Below, one piece after another: positions 33,149-42,710 of a stretch of 64,000 nt of DNA. Source of the DNA: JAJNBD01 sp964471475 (GTDB lineage: Bacteria > Pseudomonadota > Gammaproteobacteria > CAISUE01); contig CAYYFQ010000005.1 of the NCBI GenBank assembly GCA_964471475.1, positions 1-64,000 on the forward strand, given 5' to 3'. Position 1 is the first letter of the stretch, and the number at the start of each line of letters is the position of its first letter. The position numbers were made by a program, and so were the translations under genes. Below the pieces are notes generated by a model, which saw only the letters and a program-made list of their open reading frames with translations, was not told the DNA's origin and did not search any database.

Positions 33149-33700
33149 ATGAGCCTACGTATTATTCCACTTTTTATGTTGTCGTTAATGTTGACGGGAT
33201 GCATCACCATTGAGTATGCTGATCCTTCTCCTTCAATAGTGACGAGTTTTTCAGATAAGCCTACTGATATGTGTTACCCACCTACCACGTGGACAAGTGT
33301 GAAAGTACTTCGTGTGGATGGACAAGCCGTTAAACCCGAGGCTAAATCTTTTCCGCTGACTGCAGGCGTGCATACACTTTCCCTCGATGTGGCACTTGAA
33401 GCCGACTATGATTATGGGAAAGGTTGTGATAATGCTCCTACCACTGGCAGAGGTAAAGTAGGAAATAGTGTGCTTAATCCTATTCTTTCGTATGGAATAA
33501 ATGCTTTGGTTAATAATGATAGCACCTGCGATAAAGTTACTCCTTTTCATCAAGTAGTAGAAATTAAGGCAAATACCACCGTGAAAACGCGTTATACCAT
33601 AAAAACTAAGATACAATGTCATGGTGTTGAAGTGTGGATAGAAGGGCCGTCGAAAAAAGCCTCGGATGTAGTTTTGGTTCCAAGACCAATCGCTTCTTGA
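33149..33700 (+). CDS. Putative lipoprotein
   Basis: Starting from ATG at 33149 (a longer frame begins at 33104 without a better site) the product has a lipoprotein signal peptide with lipobox LTGC around residue 18. The mature part has several Cys and a beta-rich look, with a middle segment resembling small surface lipoproteins (DGQAVKPEAKSFPLTAGVHTLSLD) that may bind peptidoglycan or carbohydrate. I do not recognise a named family. It precedes pyrD by 21 bp and may be co-transcribed. Confidence 0.7.
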   Translation: MSLRIIPLFMLSLMLTGCITIEYADPSPSIVTSFSDKPTDMCYPPTTWTSVKVLRVDGQAVKPEAKSFPLTAGVHTLSLDVALEADYDYGKGCDNAPTTGRGKVGNSVLNPILSYGINALVNNDSTCDKVTPFHQVVEIKANTTVKTRYTIKTKIQCHGVEVWIEGPSKKASDVVLVPRPIAS

Positions 33701-33721
33701 TGATTGTCGCGGAGCATATTT

Positions 33722-34744
33722 ATGATTTACGAACTATTTCGTAAAATTTTATTTAGATTCCCTCCGGAAACAGCGCATCATTTGAGTTTGGGTGCTTTAC
33801 GTTATATTCATGTGATGGGTTTGACTAACCTCGTAAGACCACTTTCGACACCGCAACAAGTGATGGGGTTAACTTTTTTTAATCCGGTTGGGCTTGGTGC
33901 CGGCTTTGATAAAGATGGAGAGTATATTGAAGCTCTTGCGGCGCTTGGGTTTGGTTTTATTGAGATTGGAACTGTTACACCTAAGCCACAAGCCGGAAAT
34001 CCATCGCCGAGATTGTTTCGATTGCCATCTTGCCAGGCGCTCATTAATCGCATGGGGCTTAATAGTCGAGGACTCGACTATGTGGAAGCACAATTGAAAA
34101 AAACTCGATTTAAAGGGGTGCTAGGAATTAATATTGGTAAAAATCGTGATACGCCACTGGAAGAAGCAGTGAGTGATTATGTGAGCGGTTTTAAACGCAT
34201 GGCACCTTTTGCAAGCTATATCGTGATTAATATTTCTTCTCCCAATATGCAAGGATTGCGAGATCTGCAACAGGCGCATTTATTAACGTCGCTTTTGCAA
34301 GTGCTTAAAAAAGAGCAAGGCGCACAAAAAAAATATGTTCCATTAGTGCTCAAAGTGGCTCCGGATTTATCTTGTGAGGAAATTCGGATGATTGCTGAAA
34401 TTTTATTGGCGGAAAAAATAGATGGCTTAATTGCGACCAATACCACGGTAAGGCGAGCGGGTGTTGAAGGGGTAGAACACGCTAATGAAACAGGTGGCTT
34501 AAGTGGTAAGCCATTGTTGGCACAATCGACGAAAGTACTTAAAAAATTTCATGAAATATTGCAAGACAAAGTCCCTATTATTGCTTCCGGCGGCATTATG
34601 AGTGGAGAGGATGCAAGAGAAAAAATTATGGCGGGGGCAACACTCATCCAAATTTATACTGGATTGATTTATCATGGGCCTGCGTTGATTCCAGAAATTA
34701 TAGCGACAATCTGCAACAAGAAGATACCTGGTGAAGCATTATAG
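33722..34744 (+). CDS. pyrD: Dihydroorotate dehydrogenase (quinone), class 2
   Basis: PyrD oxidises dihydroorotate to orotate and passes electrons to quinones at the inner membrane. The N-terminal helix (YELFRKILFRFPPETAHH) typical of class 2 is present when ATG 33722, with a GGAG site, is used in preference to the frame start at 33704. The FMN barrel shows GLGAGFDKDGE, NRMGLNSRG and the catalytic Ser in NISSPNMQGL. Length (340 residues) is normal. Confidence 0.95.
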   Translation: MIYELFRKILFRFPPETAHHLSLGALRYIHVMGLTNLVRPLSTPQQVMGLTFFNPVGLGAGFDKDGEYIEALAALGFGFIEIGTVTPKPQAGNPSPRLFRLPSCQALINRMGLNSRGLDYVEAQLKKTRFKGVLGINIGKNRDTPLEEAVSDYVSGFKRMAPFASYIVINISSPNMQGLRDLQQAHLLTSLLQVLKKEQGAQKKYVPLVLKVAPDLSCEEIRMIAEILLAEKIDGLIATNTTVRRAGVEGVEHANETGGLSGKPLLAQSTKVLKKFHEILQDKVPIIASGGIMSGEDAREKIMAGATLIQIYTGLIYHGPALIPEIIATICNKKIPGEAL

Positions 34745-34949
34745 GACCACTACACGGCTAGCGCATATTAAGTTTAATTAAAACATAATTTTATCATCTG
34801 GCGATGTATCATGTAGGATCCAAAAAATCTTGGACCTCGCAAATTAATCCATTTTGATTCGTCATCAGGTAACATTAAAAATTGAAAGTGTATTGCATCA
34901 GGGAAGCTGCTTTGCTTGTATTTTTCCACCTCATTCGATATAAATTATT

Positions 34950-35696
34950 ATGCTGCAAGAGTCTACATTATGCCGTCAATTTTTGGCAAAACATATCACC
35001 GGCGAAGAAGTCGAAAGCATTCAAAATTTTTTTAAAATAGGTGTTCCTTTTGAAAGTAAAGAAGATAGAAGGGGGTATTTTGATCTAAAAATTTTATTTT
35101 ACCCTTTTTATTCGCGCATCTTTTTGCAGGAGTCTCAACCTGAGCCAGAAGAAGCTTCTCTTTCTGCATGTTCAGCAGAAGGTGAGCCATTGAATACAAT
35201 GACGCGGTGGATGGGCAAGCGCGTTTCTTTTGCTTTGTGTAAAAAAATAGTAGGTTTTTTAGGGCATCCGTATTCGCTACCAGAATCTGAAATAAGCGAT
35301 CTTTTTGATGTAGATATTATTTGTGATGGGGTTATTGTGGTGGGGAGTGTTCAGCCAATACAAGAAAACGGTTTGATTTTTATTCCAGGAAGAGAGGAAA
35401 ATTTATCGCATTCTTTAATTTCTACTGATCCTCGTATCGATTTTTTAGAAATTTATACCGCATTTTGCCACGCTTATGGCAATGCAGCAGAGATAGTAAC
35501 GCAACAAATTTCAATTGGCTCTTCTGATTGTGTCGAGCTTGCTGTGAGCCAGGAAGGGCAGGTAACTATTGAGCGTTTAAGACAAACATCAGCAACAAAA
35601 GCTTTTTTAGATCCAGAATTAGTAGATATTTATGATCATCATTTGGATATCCAAATGCTCAACGCATCGCAATTGAGCAGAATGACACCTAGTTAG
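34950..35696 (+). CDS. Hypothetical protein, possibly lineage-specific
   Basis: This 248-residue protein matches nothing I know. It has no signal peptide or membrane segment. Residues 1-50 look helical, 65-85 are acidic and Ser/Glu-rich, and the rest alternates beta and helix. It stands alone between pyrD and a 500-bp gene-free gap. As the genome encodes Dot/Icm components, it is a fair effector candidate, but there is no direct sign of secretion. Confidence 0.6.
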   Translation: MLQESTLCRQFLAKHITGEEVESIQNFFKIGVPFESKEDRRGYFDLKILFYPFYSRIFLQESQPEPEEASLSACSAEGEPLNTMTRWMGKRVSFALCKKIVGFLGHPYSLPESEISDLFDVDIICDGVIVVGSVQPIQENGLIFIPGREENLSHSLISTDPRIDFLEIYTAFCHAYGNAAEIVTQQISIGSSDCVELAVSQEGQVTIERLRQTSATKAFLDPELVDIYDHHLDIQMLNASQLSRMTPS

Positions 35697-36199
35697 TGTT
35701 ATCAAGCTTTGTATGGTATTTAATGGGTATAGTACCGTTAAACCTGCAACCACTATAGGTTTTTTATCTAAGTGTTACCAGCCTACCCGGTTTGTACCGT
35801 CTCGTCACCTCTCCCACAAGGGGAGAGGTGACGCAAAATTCAAAAATCATCCCTCACAGAAGCCCTGTGACTAGTTACCCCCAGTAAATTTTCTTAATAA
35901 AACCTTAAGCTTTGCGTCGCTATAATGAACCAAAATTTTATGAAGGGTATGTAACTAGATATATAAAAATAAAATTTTTTAGGAAATATTGAACGTTTGA
36001 ATAATAATAATTTTGTGGTCGTTCTTCATCAGATGTAACCCCCAAAGCAAGGCTTCAACACGTCAGTTTTATGGATAAATTATTTATGGCCTGTCTTTTA
36101 TCCTAGACTCGGTATTTGCAGTAGATGACAACTGCTGAATGTAGAGCTATGGCTTTTGCACGCCCGTTTTTTAATAACAATAACAGTTAGGAAAAAGTG
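35697..36199. other. Gene-free region with one hairpin
   Basis: No gene or remnant is recognised in these 503 bases. A perfect hairpin lies at 35803-35833. GTGACTAGTTAC at 35868-35879 also occurs after mlaF at 50104-50115. The region ends with AGGAAAAAG, the likely ribosome binding site of the next gene. Confidence 0.4.
35803..35833. repeat. Hairpin with 13-bp arms
   Basis: CGTCACCTCTCCC and GGGAGAGGTGACG pair perfectly around a 5-base loop, about 110 bp after the preceding stop codon. The CCTCTCCC core is shared with the hairpin at 23146-23172. Confidence 0.65.
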
Positions 36200-37213
36200 A
36201 TGTTCTCTCGTACTACTACTTTTAATGCCACCGCCTCTTCCTCCCTATCTACGGTTGATTTCAGTTCTTTATCTACTCTTGCTCCTCCTTCTATTTTTGT
36301 TCCCACTTCTTTTCGACCTAAAGCTATCTTTTTTGATGTAAATACGCAGTATGAATTATTTGTTTCCATGTTTAATAAGTTTAAAGGAAACTCTACCAAT
36401 ATTCGGGTCCCTCTTAAAAAATCTGAGAATGAAAAAGTCACAATAGATGATTCAGCCTTTATTGCATTTATTGAGGGGTTTCATAATAGAGAGATGTTCT
36501 CATGTTTACCCCTAGAGCTGCGAGCTGCTCTTGTTTTTGAAGTAGCTGCCGAGTTAATTAAAAAAAATTTTTTTCATGAGGCTGTAGATTTTCTCAATAT
36601 TCTGGAGATAGAGAAGCTGCCCCGTCGTTATACAGAACAAGTAGCCTCTCATGTGGCTCATTTTGTGATTGCAATTGCTCCTGCTATAAATTTAGAGGGT
36701 ATATCTCAGCGGGTGAATCAGCTATTGCTTAATACGCTTTGGTACATTGGTAATGTGAAGCAAGAACATCTTAAGTGTCGAGCTTATTTAGCCATCCGAG
36801 ATCGTTTTTTAAGAACACAAGATCTCGATGCACTTCAGCGTTTTTCAGAAAAAATGCCACCGAATACTTTATTGATGGCAGATAAAGTAATTTGCCGTGA
36901 TGCTGAGAAATTCGGTCGCTCGGAGGAGCCAATGACAGTATCATCCGGCAAACCTAAAAATACTCTCGAAAACTTATCCTCTTGCTTTTCATTATTTACT
37001 AAGGCGCCTATTTCTGAATTGTGTTCGATACCGACTTTACCTCTCTCTTCTTCAAGTTCTTCTGAAGCAGTCGTAGCACATGCTTCAAATTCTTTGGAAG
37101 ATAGTTTTGATGGGCAACTCGATGGGAGTGGAGAGAGTGAGAGTGAAGGGGAAGAAGAAGTGCCTTCTTCTGTTTTATTACGAGCTTCTACCTCTGGGTG
37201 CTCGCCAACATAA
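36200..37213 (+). CDS. Hypothetical Ser/Thr-rich protein overlapping comEC
   Basis: The 337-residue product is not recognised. Residues 1-35 are Ser/Thr-rich, the middle (~60-240) is helical, with repeated-looking amphipathic helices, and the last 80 residues are low-complexity Ser/Glu/Asp (SSSSSSEAV, GESESEGEEE). ATG at 36200 follows AGGAAAAA at a good distance; the preceding in-frame GTG is less likely. The last 379 bp lie antisense over the 3' end of comEC. Helical core plus disordered acidic tail is compatible with a Dot/Icm effector, which remains untested. Confidence 0.55.
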   Translation: MFSRTTTFNATASSSLSTVDFSSLSTLAPPSIFVPTSFRPKAIFFDVNTQYELFVSMFNKFKGNSTNIRVPLKKSENEKVTIDDSAFIAFIEGFHNREMFSCLPLELRAALVFEVAAELIKKNFFHEAVDFLNILEIEKLPRRYTEQVASHVAHFVIAIAPAINLEGISQRVNQLLLNTLWYIGNVKQEHLKCRAYLAIRDRFLRTQDLDALQRFSEKMPPNTLLMADKVICRDAEKFGRSEEPMTVSSGKPKNTLENLSSCFSLFTKAPISELCSIPTLPLSSSSSSEAVVAHASNSLEDSFDGQLDGSGESESEGEEEVPSSVLLRASTSGCSPT

Positions 37214-39615
37214 TTCCAAAAATGAGCATTAACATCTCTTGCTTGCATGAGCGATACTAAATTTGAAGTAGCGGGAATTACTATATTAATTTGACCACTT
37301 TGTGCAGTAGTATATTGATGAGCGCCTAGAGTGTTGTAGCGATCCACTACTATAGTATTTGGAAAATGAAATTTATTGCGATACCCTGTGCCATACAAAA
37401 CAATTTGAGGAGAGATGGCATCTACGAATTCTTGTATGGAGGAACTTTTGCTGCCATGATGAGGAGCCACTAAAATTTCCGCACGGAGTTTATCATGCAG
37501 TTGCGAAACTAGACGCTTTTCTGTGGGTTTTTCAATATCACCGGTTAATAAAATACTATGATAAGGATTGCTGATTTTTAAAACACAAGAGAGATCATTT
37601 GTTTTTCTAGAAGAATAATTTGGGGGTGGACTGAGAATGCTAAATTCAATGCCATCCCATTCCCAATGTTGACCCGCGATGCAAGCTCTTAGCTCTGGTT
37701 TTACCCAATGAGATTGAAATTTTTTGAAAACTTGTTGAAGAGGACTCTTGTCTGCTTCCCAAGGTTGTTGTGGAAAAAACGTAGGCAAAGATTGATATTT
37801 GGTATAAGCACTCGTTAGCAATAATTTCACTGGATAATTTTGCAAAATGGCCATCGCACCCCCGCTGTGATCATTATCGGCATGACTGATAATCATCATA
37901 TCCAGTTTCTTAATATTTTTTGCTAATAATGTAGGTACCCCAACACTGGCTCCCATATCTGAGATGGCATCAAAGGCGGGCCCTGCATCAAAGAGCAATT
38001 GATGATGTTGAGTTTGAATGAGTGTCGAGAGCCCTTGTCCAACATCTAACAGAGTAAAAATTATTTCACCGTGGTGAATAGGGGGTGGGCGCCCCAAAAA
38101 TAACGGAAGCAATAAAAGTAATCCAGCGAAACGCCAATAAAATTTTATCGGAGCTAAGCTTACAAAAATACCCAGCATAGCAAGTATTAAGCATCCTGTG
38201 TGATTAAGCACTAATTGTGTTTGTAAGCGATTGAGGCTTGCAAAAAATCCAAGAAGTGACCAGAAACCTCCCAGTGCTTTGGCTGCAAGCCACCAAAGAT
38301 ATTGGGCTAAACGAGTGCTGAAAGGAAAGAGTAATAAAGCAGGAAAAATAAGAGGTAAAGCGCCCACACCCACCCAGGGAATAGCGATTCCATTAGCGAT
38401 GATATTGATTAAACTTATTTTGTGAAAAAAATATAAGGTGAGGGGTGCAAGCCCAAAAGCAATAATTCCTTGAATATAAATGCTTTGGAGAATATGAGGT
38501 TGCGCCACCATTTTTTTATTTTGTAAAGCAAATAAAATCAAAGCGACAGCCACAAAACTTAACCAAAAACTTTCACTAAACACACTCAAAGGATCAAATA
38601 CTAATATACTCAATAAAGCAAGGCCATAAGCGTGCCATGGCGGAAGATTGCGGCGTAATAGCGTGCTTATTAGTCCCACGCTTAGCATGATGAGTGCGCG
38701 TTGTGCAGGTAAAGCAAAACCAGAGAGGGCACTATAATAACTAGTACCGACTAAAGCAACGAGAATGCTTGCTTCTTGTGCTGGCATATACAACATAAGG
38801 AGTGGGAGGCGTCGCCAGATAAATTGAGTAATAGCCAAAATAAATGCACTGACAAAACCAATATGTAACCCGGCAATTGCCACCAAGTGATTGGTGCCTG
38901 TGGCTTGCATAATTTGCCACTGGGCTTGACTTAAATGATCACGTACGCCAACGGTGAGTGCTTCAATCAGCCCTAAATTTGGCTCGGTAGATAGATGGCT
39001 TTCTAATAGGGATTGAATTTTTTCTCGTAGAGTATTGATGGGATGATGCCAGGGAGAAGTAGATAACAATTGATTCGGTGCTTTTTCTACCACATAGCCT
39101 ATGGCATTCAAGCGATGAGTAAATAACCAAGCTTCATAATCGAAGCTGTCTGGGTTAAAGGTGCTGCGGGGTTGTTTTAATTTGACAGAAAAACGCCATG
39201 TTTCACCTGCATGTAAGAGGGGAGAGTGTTGATACCAGCTTAAGCGAATTTTCACAGGAAGTTGCCAGGGGATATCCGCTGGAAGTTTGGTAATTAAAAA
39301 TTCAAAATGGCTAGTCCCATGAGAAGTACTTTCAGGTAAAGCAGTAATTATTCCAGTTACTGGCAAAGGGAGACCTTCAAGTTTGTTTGGAACACGTTTT
39401 TGCAGAGTCTCGAATGCTATGTAATCGCAATAAAAAAATCCAGTTAAAAAAACTAAGAGGCAAGTTGTTTTTTTCCAGTGTTTTTGCAGCAATAAGCTAA
39501 ATAATGTAGTAAATAAGATGAAAAATTTTGCATAGGGAATAAATGGTAATGTCTTAAAAGCCCATAAACTACTACAGCCAGCAGTAAAACAGAGACTATA
39601 AATTAACATGAACAT
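36835..39615 (-). CDS. comEC: ComEC/Rec2 DNA-uptake channel protein
   Basis: ComEC moves single-stranded DNA across the inner membrane in natural transformation. The order is N-terminal membrane segments with a DUF4131 region, the Competence domain (TGTNHLVAIAGLHIGFVSAF) and a metallo-beta-lactamase-like domain with ISHADNDHSGG (about residue 560). The recognisable protein ends near residue 800 (SGQINIVIPA). The frame continues another ~126 codons, antisense to the neighbouring gene, giving 926 residues. This tail has no ComEC similarity and may result from a lost stop codon. Confidence 0.9.
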   Translation of the reverse strand: MFMLIYSLCFTAGCSSLWAFKTLPFIPYAKFFILFTTLFSLLLQKHWKKTTCLLVFLTGFFYCDYIAFETLQKRVPNKLEGLPLPVTGIITALPESTSHGTSHFEFLITKLPADIPWQLPVKIRLSWYQHSPLLHAGETWRFSVKLKQPRSTFNPDSFDYEAWLFTHRLNAIGYVVEKAPNQLLSTSPWHHPINTLREKIQSLLESHLSTEPNLGLIEALTVGVRDHLSQAQWQIMQATGTNHLVAIAGLHIGFVSAFILAITQFIWRRLPLLMLYMPAQEASILVALVGTSYYSALSGFALPAQRALIMLSVGLISTLLRRNLPPWHAYGLALLSILVFDPLSVFSESFWLSFVAVALILFALQNKKMVAQPHILQSIYIQGIIAFGLAPLTLYFFHKISLINIIANGIAIPWVGVGALPLIFPALLLFPFSTRLAQYLWWLAAKALGGFWSLLGFFASLNRLQTQLVLNHTGCLILAMLGIFVSLAPIKFYWRFAGLLLLLPLFLGRPPPIHHGEIIFTLLDVGQGLSTLIQTQHHQLLFDAGPAFDAISDMGASVGVPTLLAKNIKKLDMMIISHADNDHSGGAMAILQNYPVKLLLTSAYTKYQSLPTFFPQQPWEADKSPLQQVFKKFQSHWVKPELRACIAGQHWEWDGIEFSILSPPPNYSSRKTNDLSCVLKISNPYHSILLTGDIEKPTEKRLVSQLHDKLRAEILVAPHHGSKSSSIQEFVDAISPQIVLYGTGYRNKFHFPNTIVVDRYNTLGAHQYTTAQSGQINIVIPATSNLVSLMQARDVNAHFWNYVGEHPEVEARNKTEEGTSSSPSLSLSPLPSSCPSKLSSKEFEACATTASEELEEERGKVGIEHNSEIGALVNNEKQEDKFSRVFLGLPDDTVIGSSERPNFSASRQITLSAINKVFGGIFSEKR

Positions 39616-39697
39616 CGTTTGATCCTTGTAATTGGTCTTTATTTCACTTCAAAACCCTGCGACAATAAGAGCACTACGAAAATTAAAGGAAAAGTCT

Positions 39698-40489
39698 ATG
39701 TTTTTACTGGGACTCATTGGCAATCCTGTGGAACACAGCTTGTCACCTCTTATTCATCAGCAGTTTGCGAAGCAATTTGATATTTCACTGCAGTATAAAA
39801 AAATCTTTGCCCCCCTTGATCAGTTTCAAAATATTGCCAATGCTTTTATAAAAGAAGGCTGTTTGGGATTTAATATTACGGCGCCTTTTAAAGGGGAAGC
39901 TTTTCATCTCGCATCAGTGCACTCAGAGCGTGCTATAAAGGTTCGTGTCGTGAATACCATTAAAATTCAAGCGGGAGAAATTTTTGGTGATAATACGGAT
40001 GGGGTTGGGTTCATTAAAGATTTAAAACAAAAAAATATTATCTTAAAAGATAAAACGCTTATCATTGCTGGGGCTGGTGGCGTTGTATTAGGGGTATTGC
40101 CATTTCTATTTGCTGAAAAACCAGCAAGAATAATTATTGCTAATAGAAATGTCGAGCGATTAAGTGTATTAACCGAATTATATCCTGTGGAAGTTATTCC
40201 TTGGGATAATTTAGTTGATTTTTTAGAGGAAGCGGATATTGTTTTTGATGGCACCAGTCACTCGACGGCATTACAAGAAATACTCTTAGAAAATCTTCCC
40301 AATAAAAACACAATTTTTTATGACTTAAAATACGGTCATCGAGCGCTTACTCCATTAATTGCGTGGGCGCAAGCGCATGGCTATCAAGCTTATGATGGCT
40401 TAGGAATGCTCATAGAACAAGCGGCCGAAGCTTTTCATTTGTGGTTTGGGGTGATGCCAGATACGCAAGCCCTACATTTTTTCAGATAA
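39698..40489 (+). CDS. aroE: Shikimate dehydrogenase
   Basis: AroE reduces 3-dehydroshikimate with NADPH. The 263-residue protein, starting at ATG 39698 after AAAGGA, shows GNPVEHSLSP at the substrate site, NITAPFK with the catalytic Lys, NTDGVGF and the Rossmann motif IAGAGGVVLG. The frame reaches upstream to 39632 but lacks similarity there. It is divergent from comEC with 82 bp between the starts. Confidence 0.93.
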   Translation: MFLLGLIGNPVEHSLSPLIHQQFAKQFDISLQYKKIFAPLDQFQNIANAFIKEGCLGFNITAPFKGEAFHLASVHSERAIKVRVVNTIKIQAGEIFGDNTDGVGFIKDLKQKNIILKDKTLIIAGAGGVVLGVLPFLFAEKPARIIIANRNVERLSVLTELYPVEVIPWDNLVDFLEEADIVFDGTSHSTALQEILLENLPNKNTIFYDLKYGHRALTPLIAWAQAHGYQAYDGLGMLIEQAAEAFHLWFGVMPDTQALHFFR

Positions 40490-40501
40490 TAATCTGTGAG
40501 T

Positions 40502-40627
40502 TATAGCCTTTAACATTTAGCTTCATACGGTGTTGCAAGTTCATTCGCCTTCGGTCATGTACGTCTATGTACACTCCCTCGACTCATTCACTTGCGCCTT
40601 GTCTGAAACTAAATCTTAAAGGCTATA
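40502..40627. repeat. ~126-bp hairpin repeat family, copy B
   Basis: TATAGCCTTTAA opens and TTAAAGGCTATA closes this copy, in the opposite orientation to copies A and C. The centre reads CATGTACGTCTATGTACAC. It sits between the convergent ends of aroE and tRNA-Leu, a position that would suit a bidirectional terminator. Confidence 0.85.
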
Positions 40628-40676
40628 GATAAATGATAGCTTGCAAGAATTTCTGAATAACTATTTGACAAGGTAA

Positions 40677-40763
40677 TGGTGCCGAGAAGAGGACTCGAAC
40701 CTCCACAGAGTTTCCCCCACAAGTACCTGAAACTTGCGTGTCTACCAATTTCACCATCTCGGC
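40677..40763 (-). tRNA. tRNA-Leu (anticodon CAG)
   Basis: Read on the minus strand, acceptor GCCGAGA pairs with TCTCGGC, the anticodon arm is CAAGT-TTCAGGT-ACTTG with anticodon CAG, there is a long class II variable arm and T loop TTCGAGT, and CCA is encoded. It reads codon CUG. The downstream side holds the copy B hairpin. Confidence 0.96.
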
Positions 40764-40924
40764 ATAGTCCTTATTTTACCTGCCTAGGGTGATTACTTTC
40801 AACTTGACAAGGAGAGAATGAATGCAGAATAATGAGCAACAAGATGCGCAGGTGTTGTTCTTATTATTTAGTAATAAGAGGAAAAGGAGTTCCATGACAA
40901 ACAGGAGTTCTGCGCACAATTCTT

Positions 40925-41755
40925 TTACTTCAAAACGTCAAATTGCCTAATATTACCCTCATACCAATCAATGTAATGTTGATTTTCTGGCAGTAGTTCC
41001 GTCATTCCTATTACGGGAACATGAGCTTGTATAGCGGCTTCTTTAATTTTTTGTGTAGTAGGGTCCGTCACTTGTAAGTTGTAAACTAAGAGTTTAACGT
41101 GATGATGAGTAATTGCGGTGAGCAAATTGGCAAAGTCTTCAGTCGAAGGTTCAGTATCATTCATTACACTTAATTGAAAATGTTCTCCTATTACCTTTAA
41201 ATCTAACGCTTGAAAAAGGTAACCTGCTAGTGGTTCAGTGGCCGTGACGGGTTCACCATGAACTTTTGTTTTTAAACTTGCTATTTGTTGTTGTAGATTT
41301 TTTATTTGTTGTGTAAATTCAGTTAAATTTTGTGTAAATTGTGGATTCATAGGAACAAGAATATGCAAATGTTTTGTTAAAATATTTGCAAAATTTTGTA
41401 CATAAGTTAAGTTATACCAAAGATGTGGGTTGCTTCCAGCAACCACGTGATTAATTTCAGCGACATTTAAAATGACTGCTCGTGACTTTTGAATTAATGG
41501 AAGCGCCCATGGGTCGTAGCCTGCGTCATTGATTATGATGAGATCGGCATTAGCGAGAATAGTTGCTGTTTTTGGATCCACCGCAAATAGATGAGGGTCG
41601 GTATTGGGGGAACTTAAAATATTAGTGACGCTGACCGCCTCTCCCCCTATCGTTTTGGCAATATCTCCATAAATATTTTCGGCGGCCACAATATGAATAG
41701 GGCGTGCAAATAAGGTAGTCCACAAGAAAAACAATAAAAATAAAAAATAACGCAT
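40925..41755 (-). CDS. ZnuA-type metal ABC transporter substrate-binding protein
   Basis: The 276-residue protein has a signal peptide (MRYFLFLLFFLWTTLFA) when started at 41755 behind AGGA; a longer frame begins at 41782. It shows the cluster A-I layout with metal-binding His in NTDPHLF and NPHLWYN, a helical linker, and later acidic residues. Zinc or manganese is the likely ligand. No permease or ATPase gene is adjacent, so its partners must be encoded elsewhere, or it is an orphan. It starts 31 bp after pncC ends. Confidence 0.85.
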   Translation of the reverse strand: MRYFLFLLFFLWTTLFARPIHIVAAENIYGDIAKTIGGEAVSVTNILSSPNTDPHLFAVDPKTATILANADLIIINDAGYDPWALPLIQKSRAVILNVAEINHVVAGSNPHLWYNLTYVQNFANILTKHLHILVPMNPQFTQNLTEFTQQIKNLQQQIASLKTKVHGEPVTATEPLAGYLFQALDLKVIGEHFQLSVMNDTEPSTEDFANLLTAITHHHVKLLVYNLQVTDPTTQKIKEAAIQAHVPVIGMTELLPENQHYIDWYEGNIRQFDVLK

Positions 41756-41785
41756 CGTAATCCTATCATCTATGGGAAACAATCA

Positions 41786-42262
41786 CTATAACATAGTTGT
41801 CAAGTGCTTAATGGCAAAGACGCATGCTTGTTCTCGGATGCTTTGGCGATCGCCTTCAAAATGTTGTAAAGAAGTTTGAATCGGTTGATTTTTGATGCCA
41901 AAACCAAACCATACCGTACCCACAGGTTTTTTAGCGCTACCGCCATCAGGGCCTGCGATGCCACTAACACTTACTCCCACTTGAATGCTTGAAAGTGTTA
42001 ACAAGCTTGATACCATCGCATCTACACAGGCTTCACTCACTGCCCCGGCGTGTGTGAAAATATCGTTGCTAATGCCAAGCATTTCATGTTTTGCTGCATT
42101 GCTATAGGTGATGTAAGCTCGATCAAACCACTCTGAGGAGCCTTTCAAAGAAGTGAGGTAAGCGGCAAGTAACCCTCCGGTGCAAGATTCAGCAGTAGCC
42201 ATTTTATGGGAATGCGCCAATAATTTTTTACGGAGTACTTCGATCATTGCTTCGTGAGCCAT
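41786..42262 (-). CDS. pncC: Nicotinamide-nucleotide amidohydrolase (CinA C-terminal domain)
   Basis: PncC deamidates NMN to nicotinate mononucleotide in pyridine nucleotide recycling. The 158-residue single-domain protein shows ATAESCTGGLLAAYLTSLKGSS (catalytic Ser region), SNAAKHEMLG and VSVSGIAGPDGGS, all typical of the CinA C-terminal domain. It follows rimI by 10 bp. Together with nadK two genes upstream, this small operon touches NAD metabolism twice. Confidence 0.92.
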   Translation of the reverse strand: MAHEAMIEVLRKKLLAHSHKMATAESCTGGLLAAYLTSLKGSSEWFDRAYITYSNAAKHEMLGISNDIFTHAGAVSEACVDAMVSSLLTLSSIQVGVSVSGIAGPDGGSAKKPVGTVWFGFGIKNQPIQTSLQHFEGDRQSIREQACVFAIKHLTTML

Positions 42263-42272
42263 GGTGTGATCC

Positions 42273-42710
42273 TTATAAAATTTCTAATGCATAGAGTAGC
42301 GCATCTTCTCGACCAGTGGTAGTGCGATAATAATTCAGCCGTTCCCCGATTAAGTTAAAGCCAGAACGTTCATATAACTTTTGTGCGCCTTTATTGCTTT
42401 TACGAACTTCTAAATAAAGACGTTCAAATTTTGCATTTTTTAATTCTGTGATTAATTTGTTGAGCAATAGATAACCCATATTTTGCCTTTGAGACATCGG
42501 AGCAATGCTAATATTGAGTAGTTCGGCTTCAGGCCACATATATTGAAGAAAGCTATAACCTACGAGCTGTGACTTATCCCAAATCCCCCATTGAGTCATT
42601 TTACTTTCTAATTGTTGAGTAATTAATTTTTTACTCCAAGGAAAAGGATAATTTTTGCGTTCAATGGCATAAATGGCATCGATATCAGTTAGATTGAGCG
42701 GTTTTAGCAT
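42273..42710 (-). CDS. rimI: Ribosomal-protein-alanine N-acetyltransferase
   Basis: A GNAT-family acetyltransferase of 145 residues from ATG at 42710 (an in-frame ATG at 42725 is less likely). The FPWSK motif near residue 22, the acetyl-CoA loop QRQNMGYLLLNKLI and EVRKSNKGAQKLYERSGF are the RimI pattern. It acetylates the N-terminus of ribosomal protein S18 in E. coli. The start overlaps the nadK stop by one base. Confidence 0.88.
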   Translation of the reverse strand: MLKPLNLTDIDAIYAIERKNYPFPWSKKLITQQLESKMTQWGIWDKSQLVGYSFLQYMWPEAELLNISIAPMSQRQNMGYLLLNKLITELKNAKFERLYLEVRKSNKGAQKLYERSGFNLIGERLNYYRTTTGREDALLYALEIL

